The notes beneath the pieces are model-generated. The model saw only the letters and a program-made list of their open reading frames with translations, ran no database searches and was not told the DNA's origin. A program made the position numbers and the translations under genes. DNA of 64,000 nt from Chryseobacterium elymi (lineage in GTDB: Bacteria > Bacteroidota > Bacteroidia > Flavobacteriales > Weeksellaceae), in assembly GCF_003385495.1 (NCBI RefSeq), contig NZ_QNUH01000004.1:1-64000 (forward strand), read 5' to 3'. Of this stretch, positions 17,362 through 26,301 are shown piece after piece; the stretch's first letter is position 1; the number at the start of each line of letters is the position of its first letter.

Positions 17362-17426
17362 TGACCAATGTCATACTTCATCGTGATCTGCATCACTTTA
17401 TCTTCTATAAAGTTTATAGAACTTTG
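17362..17426 (+). promoter_or_regulatory. BON protein 2 promoter with tandem FNR-like sites
   Basis: The distal site is TGAC-CAAT-GTCA (17362-17373). The proximal site is TGAT-CTGC-ATCA (17384-17395), a perfect palindrome extended to GTGAT...ATCAC. The -7-like box is GAACTTTG (17419-17426). Spacings are 22 and 33 bp. This is the cleanest example of the island's promoter layout. The predicted start of transcription lies downstream of the ATG at 17424, which supports translation from 17448. Confidence 0.75.
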
Positions 17427-17447
17427 AAATATAAAACTTATCATCAA

Positions 17448-18110
17448 ATGAAAACAGATGCAGAATTACAAAAAGATGTTCAGGATGCCATGAAATGGGA
17501 GCCTTTGCTGCATTCAGCAGAGATTGGAGTCATTGTAAAAGACGGAATCGTTACCCTTACAGGAACTGTAGATAGCTATGCAAAGAAATTACAGGCGGAG
17601 CATGCCACAAAAAATGTTTCGGGAGTAAAAATTTTGGTAGAAGATATCGAAGTAAAATTATCAGATCCACGATCAAAAACTGATGTAGAAATTGCCGGTG
17701 AAATTATTGCTGCATTTAAAGCGAACTCATTCATTCCCGAAGAAAAAATATCGGTAAAAGTGGAAAACGGGTGGGTAGATTTAGATGGTGAAGTGTCTTG
17801 GGATTATCTACGGGATATTACAGAACATGCAGTAAAGTATCTTCCCGGAGTTAAAGGTATTTATAATAACATTATTATTAACCCGGAAGTCCGGAACACT
17901 GTTGAAAAGAGTGATATTGAAAAGGCCCTTGACAGAAGCTCAATTGACAATAGTGAAATCAACGTATCAGTTTCCGGGGCAACGGTCACATTAACAGGGA
18001 CGGTACACACCTGGCATCAAAAGGAAGAAGCAGGACGCATTGTCTGGAAAACACCTGGTATACAAGATGTAAAAAATGAATTAAAAGTAGATTATGAGTA
18101 CAATCTATAA
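17448..18110 (+). CDS. BON domain protein 2, three tandem BON domains
   Basis: 220 aa from the start at 17448 (MKTDAELQKDVQDAMKW), which aligns with the paralogue at 14548. An upstream in-frame ATG at 17424 falls within the predicted promoter. Three BON domains carry VIVKDGIVTLTGTV, VKVENGWVDLDGEV and VSVSGATVTLTGTV. The two paralogues share long identical stretches (for example WEPLL, SSI..SEI, QKEEAGRI), so they arose by duplication. It lies under a promoter with two FNR-like sites, unlike the other copy. I infer a lipid- or envelope-related stress role. Confidence 0.88.
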   Translation: MKTDAELQKDVQDAMKWEPLLHSAEIGVIVKDGIVTLTGTVDSYAKKLQAEHATKNVSGVKILVEDIEVKLSDPRSKTDVEIAGEIIAAFKANSFIPEEKISVKVENGWVDLDGEVSWDYLRDITEHAVKYLPGVKGIYNNIIINPEVRNTVEKSDIEKALDRSSIDNSEINVSVSGATVTLTGTVHTWHQKEEAGRIVWKTPGIQDVKNELKVDYEYNL

Positions 18111-18225
18111 TTCATTACTAACTCTTAAACGTTCCGGATTGTACATTGTGTCTATCGGCTGAAAATATTTCTGCAAATATCAATAATGGACAATCTAACT
18201 ATATGAACATTATAAACATCACATC

Positions 18226-18990
18226 GTGGAAACCTATTTTAAAAAAAACCTCAGTATTGTAGGCAATATAGCTTCATTCTCCAGCCGCTTTTTTAAAGAA
18301 ATTTTTAAACCGGGATTTGAGTGGAAAGAGTTTATCCGACAGTGTTTTGTTGTGGGTTATCAGTCATTAGCATTAGTGACGATAACAGGTTTTATCATGG
18401 GACTGGTACTGACTATACAGTCGCGTCCGGCTATGGCAAGGTTCGGAGCCGAGTCTATGATACCCGGTATGGTTTCGCTGTCATTAATAAGGGAGATTGC
18501 TCCTGTTATTACGGCTTTGATTTGTGCCGGAAGAGTTTCATCAGGAATTGGTGCAGAATTGGGATCTATGAAAGTAACGGAACAAATTGATGCCATGGAA
18601 GTTTCAGCGATTAACCCCTATCGGTATCTGGTGGTGACCAGAACATTGGCTACAACACTAATGATTCCGATTTTAGTACTATATGCTGATCTGATCGGAA
18701 TCATGGGCGGTTTTATCGGGATCAATATGCACAGCGAAAGTAATATAGCGCATTATTTTTCTAACATATTTGAATCCCTGGAATACACAGATATTTTACC
18801 GGCTATCATCAAAACCTTTTTTTTCGGTTTTTTTATCGGGATTATTGGCTGTTATGAAGGATTTAATGCTTCGGGGGGGACAAAAAGCGTGGGAAAAGCT
18901 GCAAATTCAGCTGTAGTCATTGCTTCATTGATGATCTTTATCATTGATTTGATAGCAGTGCAGGTAACTGATTTATTTTTTGAATTGTAA
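18226..18990 (+). CDS. mlaE: MlaE-type ABC transporter permease
   Basis: 254-aa inner-membrane permease of the MlaE/YrbE family with five or six hydrophobic segments. The conserved LTIQSRPAMARFGAESMIPGMVSLSLIREIAPVI region is split here by the family's GAE motif, and GAELGSMKVTEQIDAMEVSAINP is the coupling helix that contacts the ATPase. It starts with GTG at 18226. It overlaps the ATPase gene by one base (stop TAATG), forming an mlaE-mlaF-mlaD operon for phospholipid traffic between inner and outer membrane. Confidence 0.92.
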   Translation: METYFKKNLSIVGNIASFSSRFFKEIFKPGFEWKEFIRQCFVVGYQSLALVTITGFIMGLVLTIQSRPAMARFGAESMIPGMVSLSLIREIAPVITALICAGRVSSGIGAELGSMKVTEQIDAMEVSAINPYRYLVVTRTLATTLMIPILVLYADLIGIMGGFIGINMHSESNIAHYFSNIFESLEYTDILPAIIKTFFFGFFIGIIGCYEGFNASGGTKSVGKAANSAVVIASLMIFIIDLIAVQVTDLFFEL

Positions 18991-19769
18991 TGGAAAATAA
19001 TAAAAATTTGCCCATCAGGCATGACCAGTTAGCAACCGGTACATCACTGATAGAATTTAAAAATGTTTACAAATCTTATGGCAGTAATAAGGTGTTGAAC
19101 GGCATTAGCTTTACCGTTAAAAGAGGAGAAAATCTGGTCATATTAGGAAAGTCAGGCTCTGGTAAATCGGTTGCTGTTAAATGCCTGGTCGGTCTTACTA
19201 AAGTGGATAAAGGAGAAATATTTATATCTGGAGAAGATATAACAAAGCTCAATGAGGAAGACCTTAACCGGATCCGGATGAAGATTGGTTTTCTGTTTCA
19301 AAACGGAGCTTTATATGACTCGATGACCGTCCGGGAGAATTTAATTTTCACATTACAGCATAACCAAAAGAACCTTACTGAACAGGAAATGGAATCTGCT
19401 GTTAAAGAAGCATTACAAAACGTAGGACTGGAAGAAGCTATTGACCAATTGCCGGCAGAGCTGTCCGGAGGAATGAGAAAAAGAATAGGACTGGCAAGAG
19501 CATTAATCATTAAACCGGAAATTATCATTTATGATGAACCGACCGGAGGTTTAGATACCATCACAGCCCGTGAAATCATTGAGCTCATCCGAAATATCGG
19601 ACTAAAATATAATACCTCATCCATTATCATAACACACGATTTAACCTGTGCAAAATATACGGGTGACAGAGTCATCGTCCTGAAGGACGGTCTAATAAAA
19701 GCTGAAGGCAGCTATAAAGACATAGAAAATAATGCCGATGACTGGGTAAAATCTTTTTTTGAAAAATAA
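18990..19769 (+). CDS. mlaF: MlaF-type ABC transporter ATP-binding protein
   Basis: 259-aa ATPase partner of MlaE. Walker A is GKSGSGKSVAVK (about 54), the Q-loop FLFQNGALYDSMTVREN is typical of the Mla/Ttg2 class, the signature is LSGGMRKRIGLARAL, and Walker B is IIIYDEPTGGLD, followed by the switch histidine in ITHD. It is translationally coupled to the permease through TAATG and is followed 12 bp later by the MCE-domain gene. Confidence 0.93.
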   Translation: MENNKNLPIRHDQLATGTSLIEFKNVYKSYGSNKVLNGISFTVKRGENLVILGKSGSGKSVAVKCLVGLTKVDKGEIFISGEDITKLNEEDLNRIRMKIGFLFQNGALYDSMTVRENLIFTLQHNQKNLTEQEMESAVKEALQNVGLEEAIDQLPAELSGGMRKRIGLARALIIKPEIIIYDEPTGGLDTITAREIIELIRNIGLKYNTSSIIITHDLTCAKYTGDRVIVLKDGLIKAEGSYKDIENNADDWVKSFFEK

Positions 19770-19781
19770 ACAAAAACAGCC

Positions 19782-20840
19782 ATGAGCAACGAGTCATCAA
19801 ACAACTGGAAATTGGGAATTTTTGTCACAGCAGGCATCCTTCTTTTCATAACAGCCATCTACTTTATTGGGGTCAACAGAAATTTGTTTGGTTCTAATTT
19901 CGTCTTGCGTTCAGAATTCAAGAATGTCAGCGGATTAAAGCAGGGCAGTAACGTGCGTCTTTCCGGTATCAACATCGGAACGGTCAACAAAATAGATTTC
20001 ATTTCAGATTCATTGGTTCTGGTCAGGTTATTAATCAGAAAGGATGTACAAAAATATATTAAAACCGACGCGGTTGCCAGTATAGCATCAGACGGATTAA
20101 TGGGTGATAAAATTCTCATTATTTCGCCCGGCACCACCTCCACTACCATGGTAAAGGATAATGACATCATTACTTCTTATAAAACCATTGAAATAGATGA
20201 TCTATTCTCAAGTGTAAAACAAAGCGCCGACAACGCTAAAGCAATTACTGATGAACTTGTCGAGTTCAGTGCTAAAATGAATAACAAGAATAGTTTATTG
20301 ACAAAAATAATGACTAATAAAGATTTTGCTGCGAGAATAGACAGAACCATAGAAAATCTGCAGATTAGCTCTCAGGAATTGGCAAAATTCACGCCCAAAC
20401 TGAATAATAAAAACGGAACGGTTGCAAAAATATTTACCGATAAGAAATGGTCCGATAATATTGAAACCAGCATTTCTAATCTACAGAACAGCTCTCGTGA
20501 AATCAGTATTTTCACCACAAAACTAAATAATAAAAATAATGTGCTTTCTCAGCTATCTTCCAATGATACTTTGGCTCTTTCAACAGAAAAGATAGTCCGT
20601 AACCTTGAAAAAAGCTCTGATGATCTTATACAGTTTACCTCAAAAATAAATAATGATGAGAATGTGTTATCGAAGCTTACCAACAACCCCAAACTTGGCA
20701 GATCCGTTGATTCCACGATTATCAATATCGGGAAAGGTATCGATGAACTCAGGGAAATAGAAGCCGCCGCGAAGAATAACTTTTTGTTAAGAGGCTATTT
20801 TAATAAAAAGAAAAAAGAAGCTGAAAAAGAAAAAAGATAA
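19782..20840 (+). CDS. mlaD: MlaD family MCE-domain protein with four 41-residue repeats
   Basis: 352-aa substrate-binding component. One N-terminal membrane helix (about 11-31) anchors a periplasmic part. A single MCE domain covers about 40-115 (FKNVSGLKQGSNVRLSGI, SDGLMGDKIL). Residues 158-321 are four tandem 41-residue repeats, each starting with a block like ELAKFTPKLNNKN, predicted helical; the four copies begin at 158, 199, 240 and 281. A basic tail (KKKKEAEKEKR) ends the protein. E. coli MlaD is only 183 aa, so the repeats make a long extension that could form a helical barrel or needle across the periplasm, as seen in larger MCE proteins. Confidence 0.9.
   Translation: MSNESSNNWKLGIFVTAGILLFITAIYFIGVNRNLFGSNFVLRSEFKNVSGLKQGSNVRLSGINIGTVNKIDFISDSLVLVRLLIRKDVQKYIKTDAVASIASDGLMGDKILIISPGTTSTTMVKDNDIITSYKTIEIDDLFSSVKQSADNAKAITDELVEFSAKMNNKNSLLTKIMTNKDFAARIDRTIENLQISSQELAKFTPKLNNKNGTVAKIFTDKKWSDNIETSISNLQNSSREISIFTTKLNNKNNVLSQLSSNDTLALSTEKIVRNLEKSSDDLIQFTSKINNDENVLSKLTNNPKLGRSVDSTIINIGKGIDELREIEAAAKNNFLLRGYFNKKKKEAEKEKR
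20253..20744 (+). repeat. Four 123-bp coding repeats in mlaD
   Basis: Each unit encodes 41 residues. Conserved positions are F-S/T-x-K-L/M/I-N-N-K/D-x-N near the start and N-L-x-x-S-S/I-S-x near the end. Protein similarity is clear while DNA identity is moderate, which suggests an old internal duplication and not recent slippage. Confidence 0.8.
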
Positions 20841-20882
20841 TTGTTGTTAATCCATTCAAAAGTATGATCCATTCTGACCGCC

Positions 20883-22346
20883 ATGCCAACCTACTACAAG
20901 ATCCACAGAAAAAAAATCGGCCTGATCATTGGGTTTTTACTCAGTGTGTTGTGTTGTATAACTAATCCTTTTGCATTATCTCATCACGCCAATCAGGTCC
21001 TTTCTGTCGCTGTTCTTATGATTGTCTGGTGGATATTTGAAGCGGTGCCGATGGCTGTTACCGCTTTAATACCTCTTGTTTTATTTCCTTCTTTTGGTAT
21101 TTCTTCCATAAAAAAAGTCGCTGAAAGCTATGCAGATCCAATCGTTTTTTTATTTATGGGAGGTTTTTTCATTGCAATAGCCATCGAAAAATGGAATCTT
21201 CACAAAAGAATAGCTCTGGGAATTATAGGAATCACAGGAACCAATGGAAACCGTATCATCCTTGGTTTTATTATGGCAACGGGCTTCCTCAGTTTATGGC
21301 TCAGTAATACCGCGACGACCATTATGATGTATCCTTTGGCTGTATCAGTCATCCACGTTGTCCAGAATCATAATAAAAGTGAAAAAAATACTCAAAACTT
21401 TTCTTTAGCACTTCTCCTTTCTATAGCTTATGCCTCCAATTTTGCTTTGGGTACTGTCATTGCCACCCCGCCAAATGTTGCTTATGTGGGATATATTAAA
21501 GACAGATTCAATTACACCATTGGCTTCTCTGACTGGATGGTGCTTTTTTTGCCGCTGACTTTAGTTTTATTATTAATGCTTTACGGAGTACTTGTCAAAA
21601 TAATGTATCCTAATAATATCCAACACAACAATGAAGCCTCAAACACGATAAAAAAAGCCCAATTTCAATTGGGAACAATAAGCAGACCCGAATTGCGAGT
21701 CCTGCTGATTTTCATTTTTACTGTTTTATTATGGATTTCAAAAGATTTGGTGAACAAATGGCAAACTTTTTTAAAACTGGATGACACGGTTATTGCCCTA
21801 TTGAGTGCCATTCTTTTATTCTTAATTCCATCCGGTAATAAGAAAAACAGGAAACCTGAAAGATTACTGGTTTGGCGCGATACTCAAAAGATGGCATGGG
21901 ACATACTGCTGCTATTTGGAGGAGGAATTGCATTGGCCAATGCTCTTGAGGTATCACAATTAGCCAATGAGTTTGCCAACGGACTGGCTTACATTACTAC
22001 AGGTAATCTGCTTTTAGTTATAATAATTATATCTGCCATCTCCATATTTTTAAGTGAAGTAATCAGCAATCTGGCTTTAGTCATGATCCTTTCGCCCGTT
22101 GTGACTACTTTAGCCCTATCTTTACACATTGATCCCCTTCTACTAGGAATTCCAATGACATTAAGTGCAAGCTGCTCATCTATGCTTCCCATGGGAACTC
22201 CTCCAAATGCAATAATCTTTGCAAGAGGCAACATAAAAATTCAGACGATGATGAAAACAGGATTTGTACTTAATATTATTTGTATAATCATCATTTCGTT
22301 GGTATGCTGGTTCTTTATCCCTATGATGCCGGGTATGAAATTATAA
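20883..22346 (+). CDS. SLC13/DASS family sodium-coupled carboxylate transporter
   Basis: 487-aa inner-membrane carrier with about 11-12 membrane segments. Both family Ser-Asn-Thr signatures are visible: LSNTATTIMM near residue 140 and SNLALVMILSP near 395, with GTPPNAIIFA following, close to the sodium and carboxylate site. A central variable loop (about 240-260) is charged. It probably imports dicarboxylates, citrate or sulfate; the specificity cannot be told from sequence. It follows the mla operon 42 bp downstream and may be read through from it. It is convergent with pyrophosphatase. Confidence 0.88.
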   Translation: MPTYYKIHRKKIGLIIGFLLSVLCCITNPFALSHHANQVLSVAVLMIVWWIFEAVPMAVTALIPLVLFPSFGISSIKKVAESYADPIVFLFMGGFFIAIAIEKWNLHKRIALGIIGITGTNGNRIILGFIMATGFLSLWLSNTATTIMMYPLAVSVIHVVQNHNKSEKNTQNFSLALLLSIAYASNFALGTVIATPPNVAYVGYIKDRFNYTIGFSDWMVLFLPLTLVLLLMLYGVLVKIMYPNNIQHNNEASNTIKKAQFQLGTISRPELRVLLIFIFTVLLWISKDLVNKWQTFLKLDDTVIALLSAILLFLIPSGNKKNRKPERLLVWRDTQKMAWDILLLFGGGIALANALEVSQLANEFANGLAYITTGNLLLVIIIISAISIFLSEVISNLALVMILSPVVTTLALSLHIDPLLLGIPMTLSASCSSMLPMGTPPNAIIFARGNIKIQTMMKTGFVLNIICIIIISLVCWFFIPMMPGMKL

Positions 22347-22366
22347 AATCAAAGAATTATATTACA

Positions 22367-22924
22367 TTAATCCTCTTTTATTTTAGGCTTGATTTCTTTG
22401 ACATACATCATCAAACTTTCTTCAATACAGTCGAAAGCTTCTTCCTTATTTTTAAACCCAAATACCTGTACTGCTTTTCCCTCCAATTTTTTATATTCTT
22501 CAAAAAAATTCTGAATCTCATTAATTGTGTAAGCAGGCAGGTTTTCAATATCATTGATATGCGATAAGGACAAATCATTTTCAGCCACGGCTATTATTTT
22601 ATGGTCTTTTTTATCTTCGTCTGTCATTTCCATTATTCCTATTACCCTTGCATTAACCAGAGTAAGCGGAACAAGACTTTCCGAACATAAGACCAAAATA
22701 TCTAACGGATCTCCATCACTGTAGTAAGTCTGCGGTATTATCCCGTAATTGGCAGGATAATACATCGAAGATAAAAGAATTCTATCCAGTCTTATCAGTC
22801 CTGATAGTTTGTCGATTTCGTATTTTGTATGGCTGCCGCTGGGTATTTCAATAACTGCTGTAACTATTTGCGGCAGATGCTCTCCTGGTGAAACGTCATG
22901 CCATGGGTGTTGATTTCCTATCAT
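22367..22924 (-). CDS. ppa: Inorganic pyrophosphatase, family I
   Basis: 185-aa soluble enzyme hydrolysing pyrophosphate to two phosphates. Active-site residues visible are the EIPSGSHTKYEIDK loop, the LLSSMYYPANYGIIPQTYYSDGDPLDILVL segment, which contains the family signature DGDPLD, and ITDEDKKDHKI-like MTDEDKKDHKI. It ends shortly after an acidic/basic helix. The promoter contains one FNR-like site at the common 33-bp distance, so it may be a stress-induced isozyme alongside a housekeeping pump or enzyme elsewhere. Confidence 0.93.
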   Translation of the reverse strand: MIGNQHPWHDVSPGEHLPQIVTAVIEIPSGSHTKYEIDKLSGLIRLDRILLSSMYYPANYGIIPQTYYSDGDPLDILVLCSESLVPLTLVNARVIGIMEMTDEDKKDHKIIAVAENDLSLSHINDIENLPAYTINEIQNFFEEYKKLEGKAVQVFGFKNKEEAFDCIEESLMMYVKEIKPKIKED

Positions 22925-22969
22925 TGTTTTAATATTAATTTTATTTTCGTGGTTATTAATTTATTCCTG

Positions 22970-23012
22970 TAAATTTCAAAAATATAGTATTCCTAAAAAA
23001 TGATGGTCGTCA
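22970..23012 (-). promoter_or_regulatory. ppa promoter with a single FNR-like site
   Basis: Palindrome TGAT-GGTC-GTCA at 23001-23012. At 33 bp lies a weak -7-like box GAAATTTA (22977-22970 on the minus strand). A better match, TATTTTTG, lies at 22984-22977 at 26 bp, so the promoter assignment is less certain than at the other genes. There is no distal partner 22 bp away; the site abuts the stop codon of the upstream P-type ATPase gene. Confidence 0.45.
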
Positions 23013-25523
23013 CTATCCTTTTACTTTTCCTATTCTTTTTACATATTTATAGACCTCAAACCATAAAACAGAAACTGCTGCAATGAAAACAGCCATCCCC
23101 AATTCATTTATATTGAGCGCTGTTACTTTAAAGAATAGAGAAATTGGCTTTACGTATAATATAACTAAAAGCATCATTAGTACTAAAGCAGAAATACCGA
23201 TGAGTAAAGGGTTACGGTTTCTGAAACTTTCCAGCACACTATAAAAGAATGACCGATTGACAAAGCTCAGTAATATGTTGGCAAAGATTAAGGTACTGAA
23301 TACCATTGCCCTGGTCTTCTCTTCATCACCTCCGTTTTGAACCGAAAACTGATACACAAATAAAACTCCAAAGGTAATCATCAAACCCTGAATAACACTG
23401 ATTCCCAATTCATTTAAACTTAAAAAAGTATCTCCCATAGCTCTTGGAGGCTGTTGCATTGTATTTTTTTCCATAGGCTCATTCTCATAAACAATGGAAC
23501 AGGTCGGTCCCATTACTAATTCAAGGAAAATAACGTGAACCGGAGTAAATATATGCGGAAATACCCATCCCAAAAACAGCGGCAAAGAAACCGTCAGAAT
23601 AATAGGAATATGGATGGAAATAATATACTGGATCGCCTTTTTAATGTTGGTATAAATTCTTCTTCCTGCAGCAATTCCTATAATTAGTTTTTCTAGATCA
23701 TCATTCGTAATAACCAATGCCGCAGCTGATTTGGCAATTTCGGTTCCTTTATTTCCCATTGCAACACCAATATGAGCAGCTTTCAACGCAGGACCATCGT
23801 TTACACCATCTCCAAGCATGGCCACCACTTCACCTTTCTTTTTCAGGGCATTTACTACTTCAAGCTTCGCATCGGGAAACATTCTGGTAAACAAAACCGT
23901 ATCCTCTGAAATCTGCATCAATTCTTCTTCAGAACGTCCTATAATATCACTTCCATTGGTCGCTGGAGCATCATTTTTAATTCCTGCCTGCAGAGCGATA
24001 GCATTCGTTGTATCTGCATTATCGCCTGTAATGACTTTTACCTTAATTCCCGCATCATAAATACTTTGAAAGACCTCCTTTATTCCTTTTTTAGGAGGAT
24101 CATAAAAAACGGTCAGCCCTAAAAATTCAAAATCAAAATCCTGTTGGTTTTTTGGGAAATTGTTCCCTTCAAAATGGGACTTCGCAACTCCCAATACACG
24201 ATAACCTTGCTGTCCAAATGTTTTTATAACGTCTCTTATCTTTTCTTTTTCAGTCTCTGAAAGCCTTGAAACATTTAAAATAGCTTCGGGAGCACCTTTC
24301 GCTGCAATAATTCTGTCTGTATTTGTGTTTTCAAAAAGATGAGTCATCATGGGCGGCTTGCCTTCAAGCGGATATTCATGAAACATCTTATATTCTTTTC
24401 TTACATCCTTCTTTTGAGTTTCCTCATACGTTTTGTGTAGAGTAATTTCCATCGGGTCAAAAGGGACTGGCTCACTGCTCCACATTGCATAATTAATCAG
24501 TTCACTTAAATCATCATTTTTAAATTCCTTTTCTTCATAAATCTTATCGGATAGGTAATTGTATAAATGTTGAAGCTTCATTGAGTTCTCAGTAATAGTA
24601 CCGGTTTTATCGGTACAGATAACCGTGGTGCTTCCCAGGGTTTCTACAATACTGCTCCGCTTAATAATAATTCCCTGACGCATCAGTTTCCAGGCTCCCA
24701 AAGCCATAAAAGTTGTAAATGCAACAGGAATTTCTTCGGGAAGTACAGACATTGCTAGCGTTAATCCACTAAGCAGGCTCGTGACCATATCTCCTGTTTT
24801 GATATAACTGAATATGCAGACCATCAAAAAAATAAGGATCCCGACAACTGCCATCCATTTTACAAACTTCCGGATCTGGATCTGCAATGGCGAAATTTCT
24901 TCTTTTATATTCAGTATGGATTCTCCAATTTTACCGACACGTGTTTCTTTTCCTATTTTTTGTACTTTAAAAACAGCTAACCCCGAAACCGTCACAGTTC
25001 CGCTATAAACAAGGTTATCCTCAGATTTGTTATCTTTAAAAACTGAAAAACTTTCACCGGTAAGCGAAGATTCATTCACGGAAAAATCATTACTGTGTAC
25101 AATTACTCCATCAGCATTGATAATCCTTCCTTCCTCGGTGATGCATAAATCACCCACAACAATTTCGTGTGTCGGGATTTCTACTGCCTTCGAATTTCTG
25201 ATGACCGTACTTAAAGGTTCATTAAGTTTTTCAAGTTCCTCTAAAGCTTTTTTACTGCGGTTATCCTGATAAAAAGATATAGCAGTCACCGCCACAATTG
25301 CCACAAACATAAAAGCAGCCTCTCCATAATCTCCCACAATCACATAAATGACTGAAATAATGATCAGTAAAATCAGCATCGGTTCTTTTAAAATACCAAT
25401 GAGCAAATCAAACCAGGTGTTTTTACGGATAGCTTCCAACCGATTATATCCATATCGTTGTCTGGAAGCTTCCACTTCATTTTCGGTAAGACCTGTAAGA
25501 TTTTCGGCTAGATTGTAGGACAT
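23013..25523 (-). CDS. Cation-translocating P-type ATPase, P2 type (Ca2+-like)
   Basis: 836-aa membrane pump. An N-terminal cation-ATPase domain (about 5-75) is followed by actuator domain TGES (about 155-158), a transmembrane-4 motif PEEIP at 262-266, the phosphorylation site DKTGTITEN with Asp305, and the hinge MLGDGVNDGPALKAA. The C-terminus has six further membrane segments. Secondary-transport ATPases for Ca2+ usually have PEGLP at TM4, so PEEIP leaves the ion (Ca2+, Mn2+ or H+/Na+) open. It is upstream of ppa on the same strand, 89 bp apart. I saw no FNR-like site in its own upstream region. Confidence 0.9.
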   Translation of the reverse strand: MSYNLAENLTGLTENEVEASRQRYGYNRLEAIRKNTWFDLLIGILKEPMLILLIIISVIYVIVGDYGEAAFMFVAIVAVTAISFYQDNRSKKALEELEKLNEPLSTVIRNSKAVEIPTHEIVVGDLCITEEGRIINADGVIVHSNDFSVNESSLTGESFSVFKDNKSEDNLVYSGTVTVSGLAVFKVQKIGKETRVGKIGESILNIKEEISPLQIQIRKFVKWMAVVGILIFLMVCIFSYIKTGDMVTSLLSGLTLAMSVLPEEIPVAFTTFMALGAWKLMRQGIIIKRSSIVETLGSTTVICTDKTGTITENSMKLQHLYNYLSDKIYEEKEFKNDDLSELINYAMWSSEPVPFDPMEITLHKTYEETQKKDVRKEYKMFHEYPLEGKPPMMTHLFENTNTDRIIAAKGAPEAILNVSRLSETEKEKIRDVIKTFGQQGYRVLGVAKSHFEGNNFPKNQQDFDFEFLGLTVFYDPPKKGIKEVFQSIYDAGIKVKVITGDNADTTNAIALQAGIKNDAPATNGSDIIGRSEEELMQISEDTVLFTRMFPDAKLEVVNALKKKGEVVAMLGDGVNDGPALKAAHIGVAMGNKGTEIAKSAAALVITNDDLEKLIIGIAAGRRIYTNIKKAIQYIISIHIPIILTVSLPLFLGWVFPHIFTPVHVIFLELVMGPTCSIVYENEPMEKNTMQQPPRAMGDTFLSLNELGISVIQGLMITFGVLFVYQFSVQNGGDEEKTRAMVFSTLIFANILLSFVNRSFFYSVLESFRNRNPLLIGISALVLMMLLVILYVKPISLFFKVTALNINELGMAVFIAAVSVLWFEVYKYVKRIGKVKG

Positions 25524-25807
25524 ATCAATTAAATAGGTTATCTAAAAATAAGGATTATTTTATCGAATAATGGTAAGCAATGTTAACAATTCCTCTAAAA
25601 GATATAAAAATTAAAAGAAAAAATAGTAACATTATAGCTTCACAGTCAACAATAAAAAATCATTTTTAATCAAACATTTCATAATTTTAATTGAACGAAA
25701 AAGTTGATTTCCATAATTTTTATCCTGCAACAGAGTGATTCCGGACACGAATTCCCGAGGTCTTTACTTCCTGCTATTGCAGAATTTTTCAAAAGTCACT
25801 CTAAAAA

Positions 25808-26290
25808 TTAATGCGGCAATTTATCCCTGAAATAACCATAAACCCAGGTTCCGAAAACAGCACTCACTAAAGTAATAATAACCGCAAAAGCTCCGGTTCC
25901 GATTTGTGCAAAAAGAGGTCCCGGACAAGCACCGGTAATTGCCCAGCCAAATCCGAAAATCAATCCACCGTAGATTTGTCCTTTGTTGAATGTTTTAGGA
26001 GCAATTGAAATTTTTTCTCCGTAAATTGTTTTTATTTTGAATTTTTTAATCAGCCATACAGAAATCATTCCTGTCAGAACCGCGCTTCCAATCACGCCGT
26101 ACATATGAAAGGACTGCAAACGGAACATCTCCTGGATTCTGAACCAGCTGATAATTTCAGCTTTTACAAATACGATCCCGAATAAAATACCAACGATTAA
26201 ATATTTCAAATTGTGATACCATTTGTGCTGAAGATGGCTTTCGTTGGCACAAATGCTGTCCTGATGACGTATATCTTTTTCTTTTGTCAT
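25808..26290 (-). CDS. YeeE/YedE family protein (DUF6691-like), C-terminal half transporter
   Basis: 160-aa membrane protein from the start at 26290 (MTKEKDIRHQD). The longer open frame to 26389 would run into the upstream gene and reads as a shadow. Four membrane segments are seen, with the YeeE/YedE motif GLIFGFGWAITGACPGP including a conserved Cys. It forms a pair with the gene at 26302, as in two-gene split YeeE systems for thiosulfate or other sulfur species import. The two are 11 bp apart in the sulfur operon with the persulfide dioxygenase. Confidence 0.88.
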   Translation of the reverse strand: MTKEKDIRHQDSICANESHLQHKWYHNLKYLIVGILFGIVFVKAEIISWFRIQEMFRLQSFHMYGVIGSAVLTGMISVWLIKKFKIKTIYGEKISIAPKTFNKGQIYGGLIFGFGWAITGACPGPLFAQIGTGAFAVIITLVSAVFGTWVYGYFRDKLPH

Positions 26291-26301
26291 TATAAATATA
26301 T

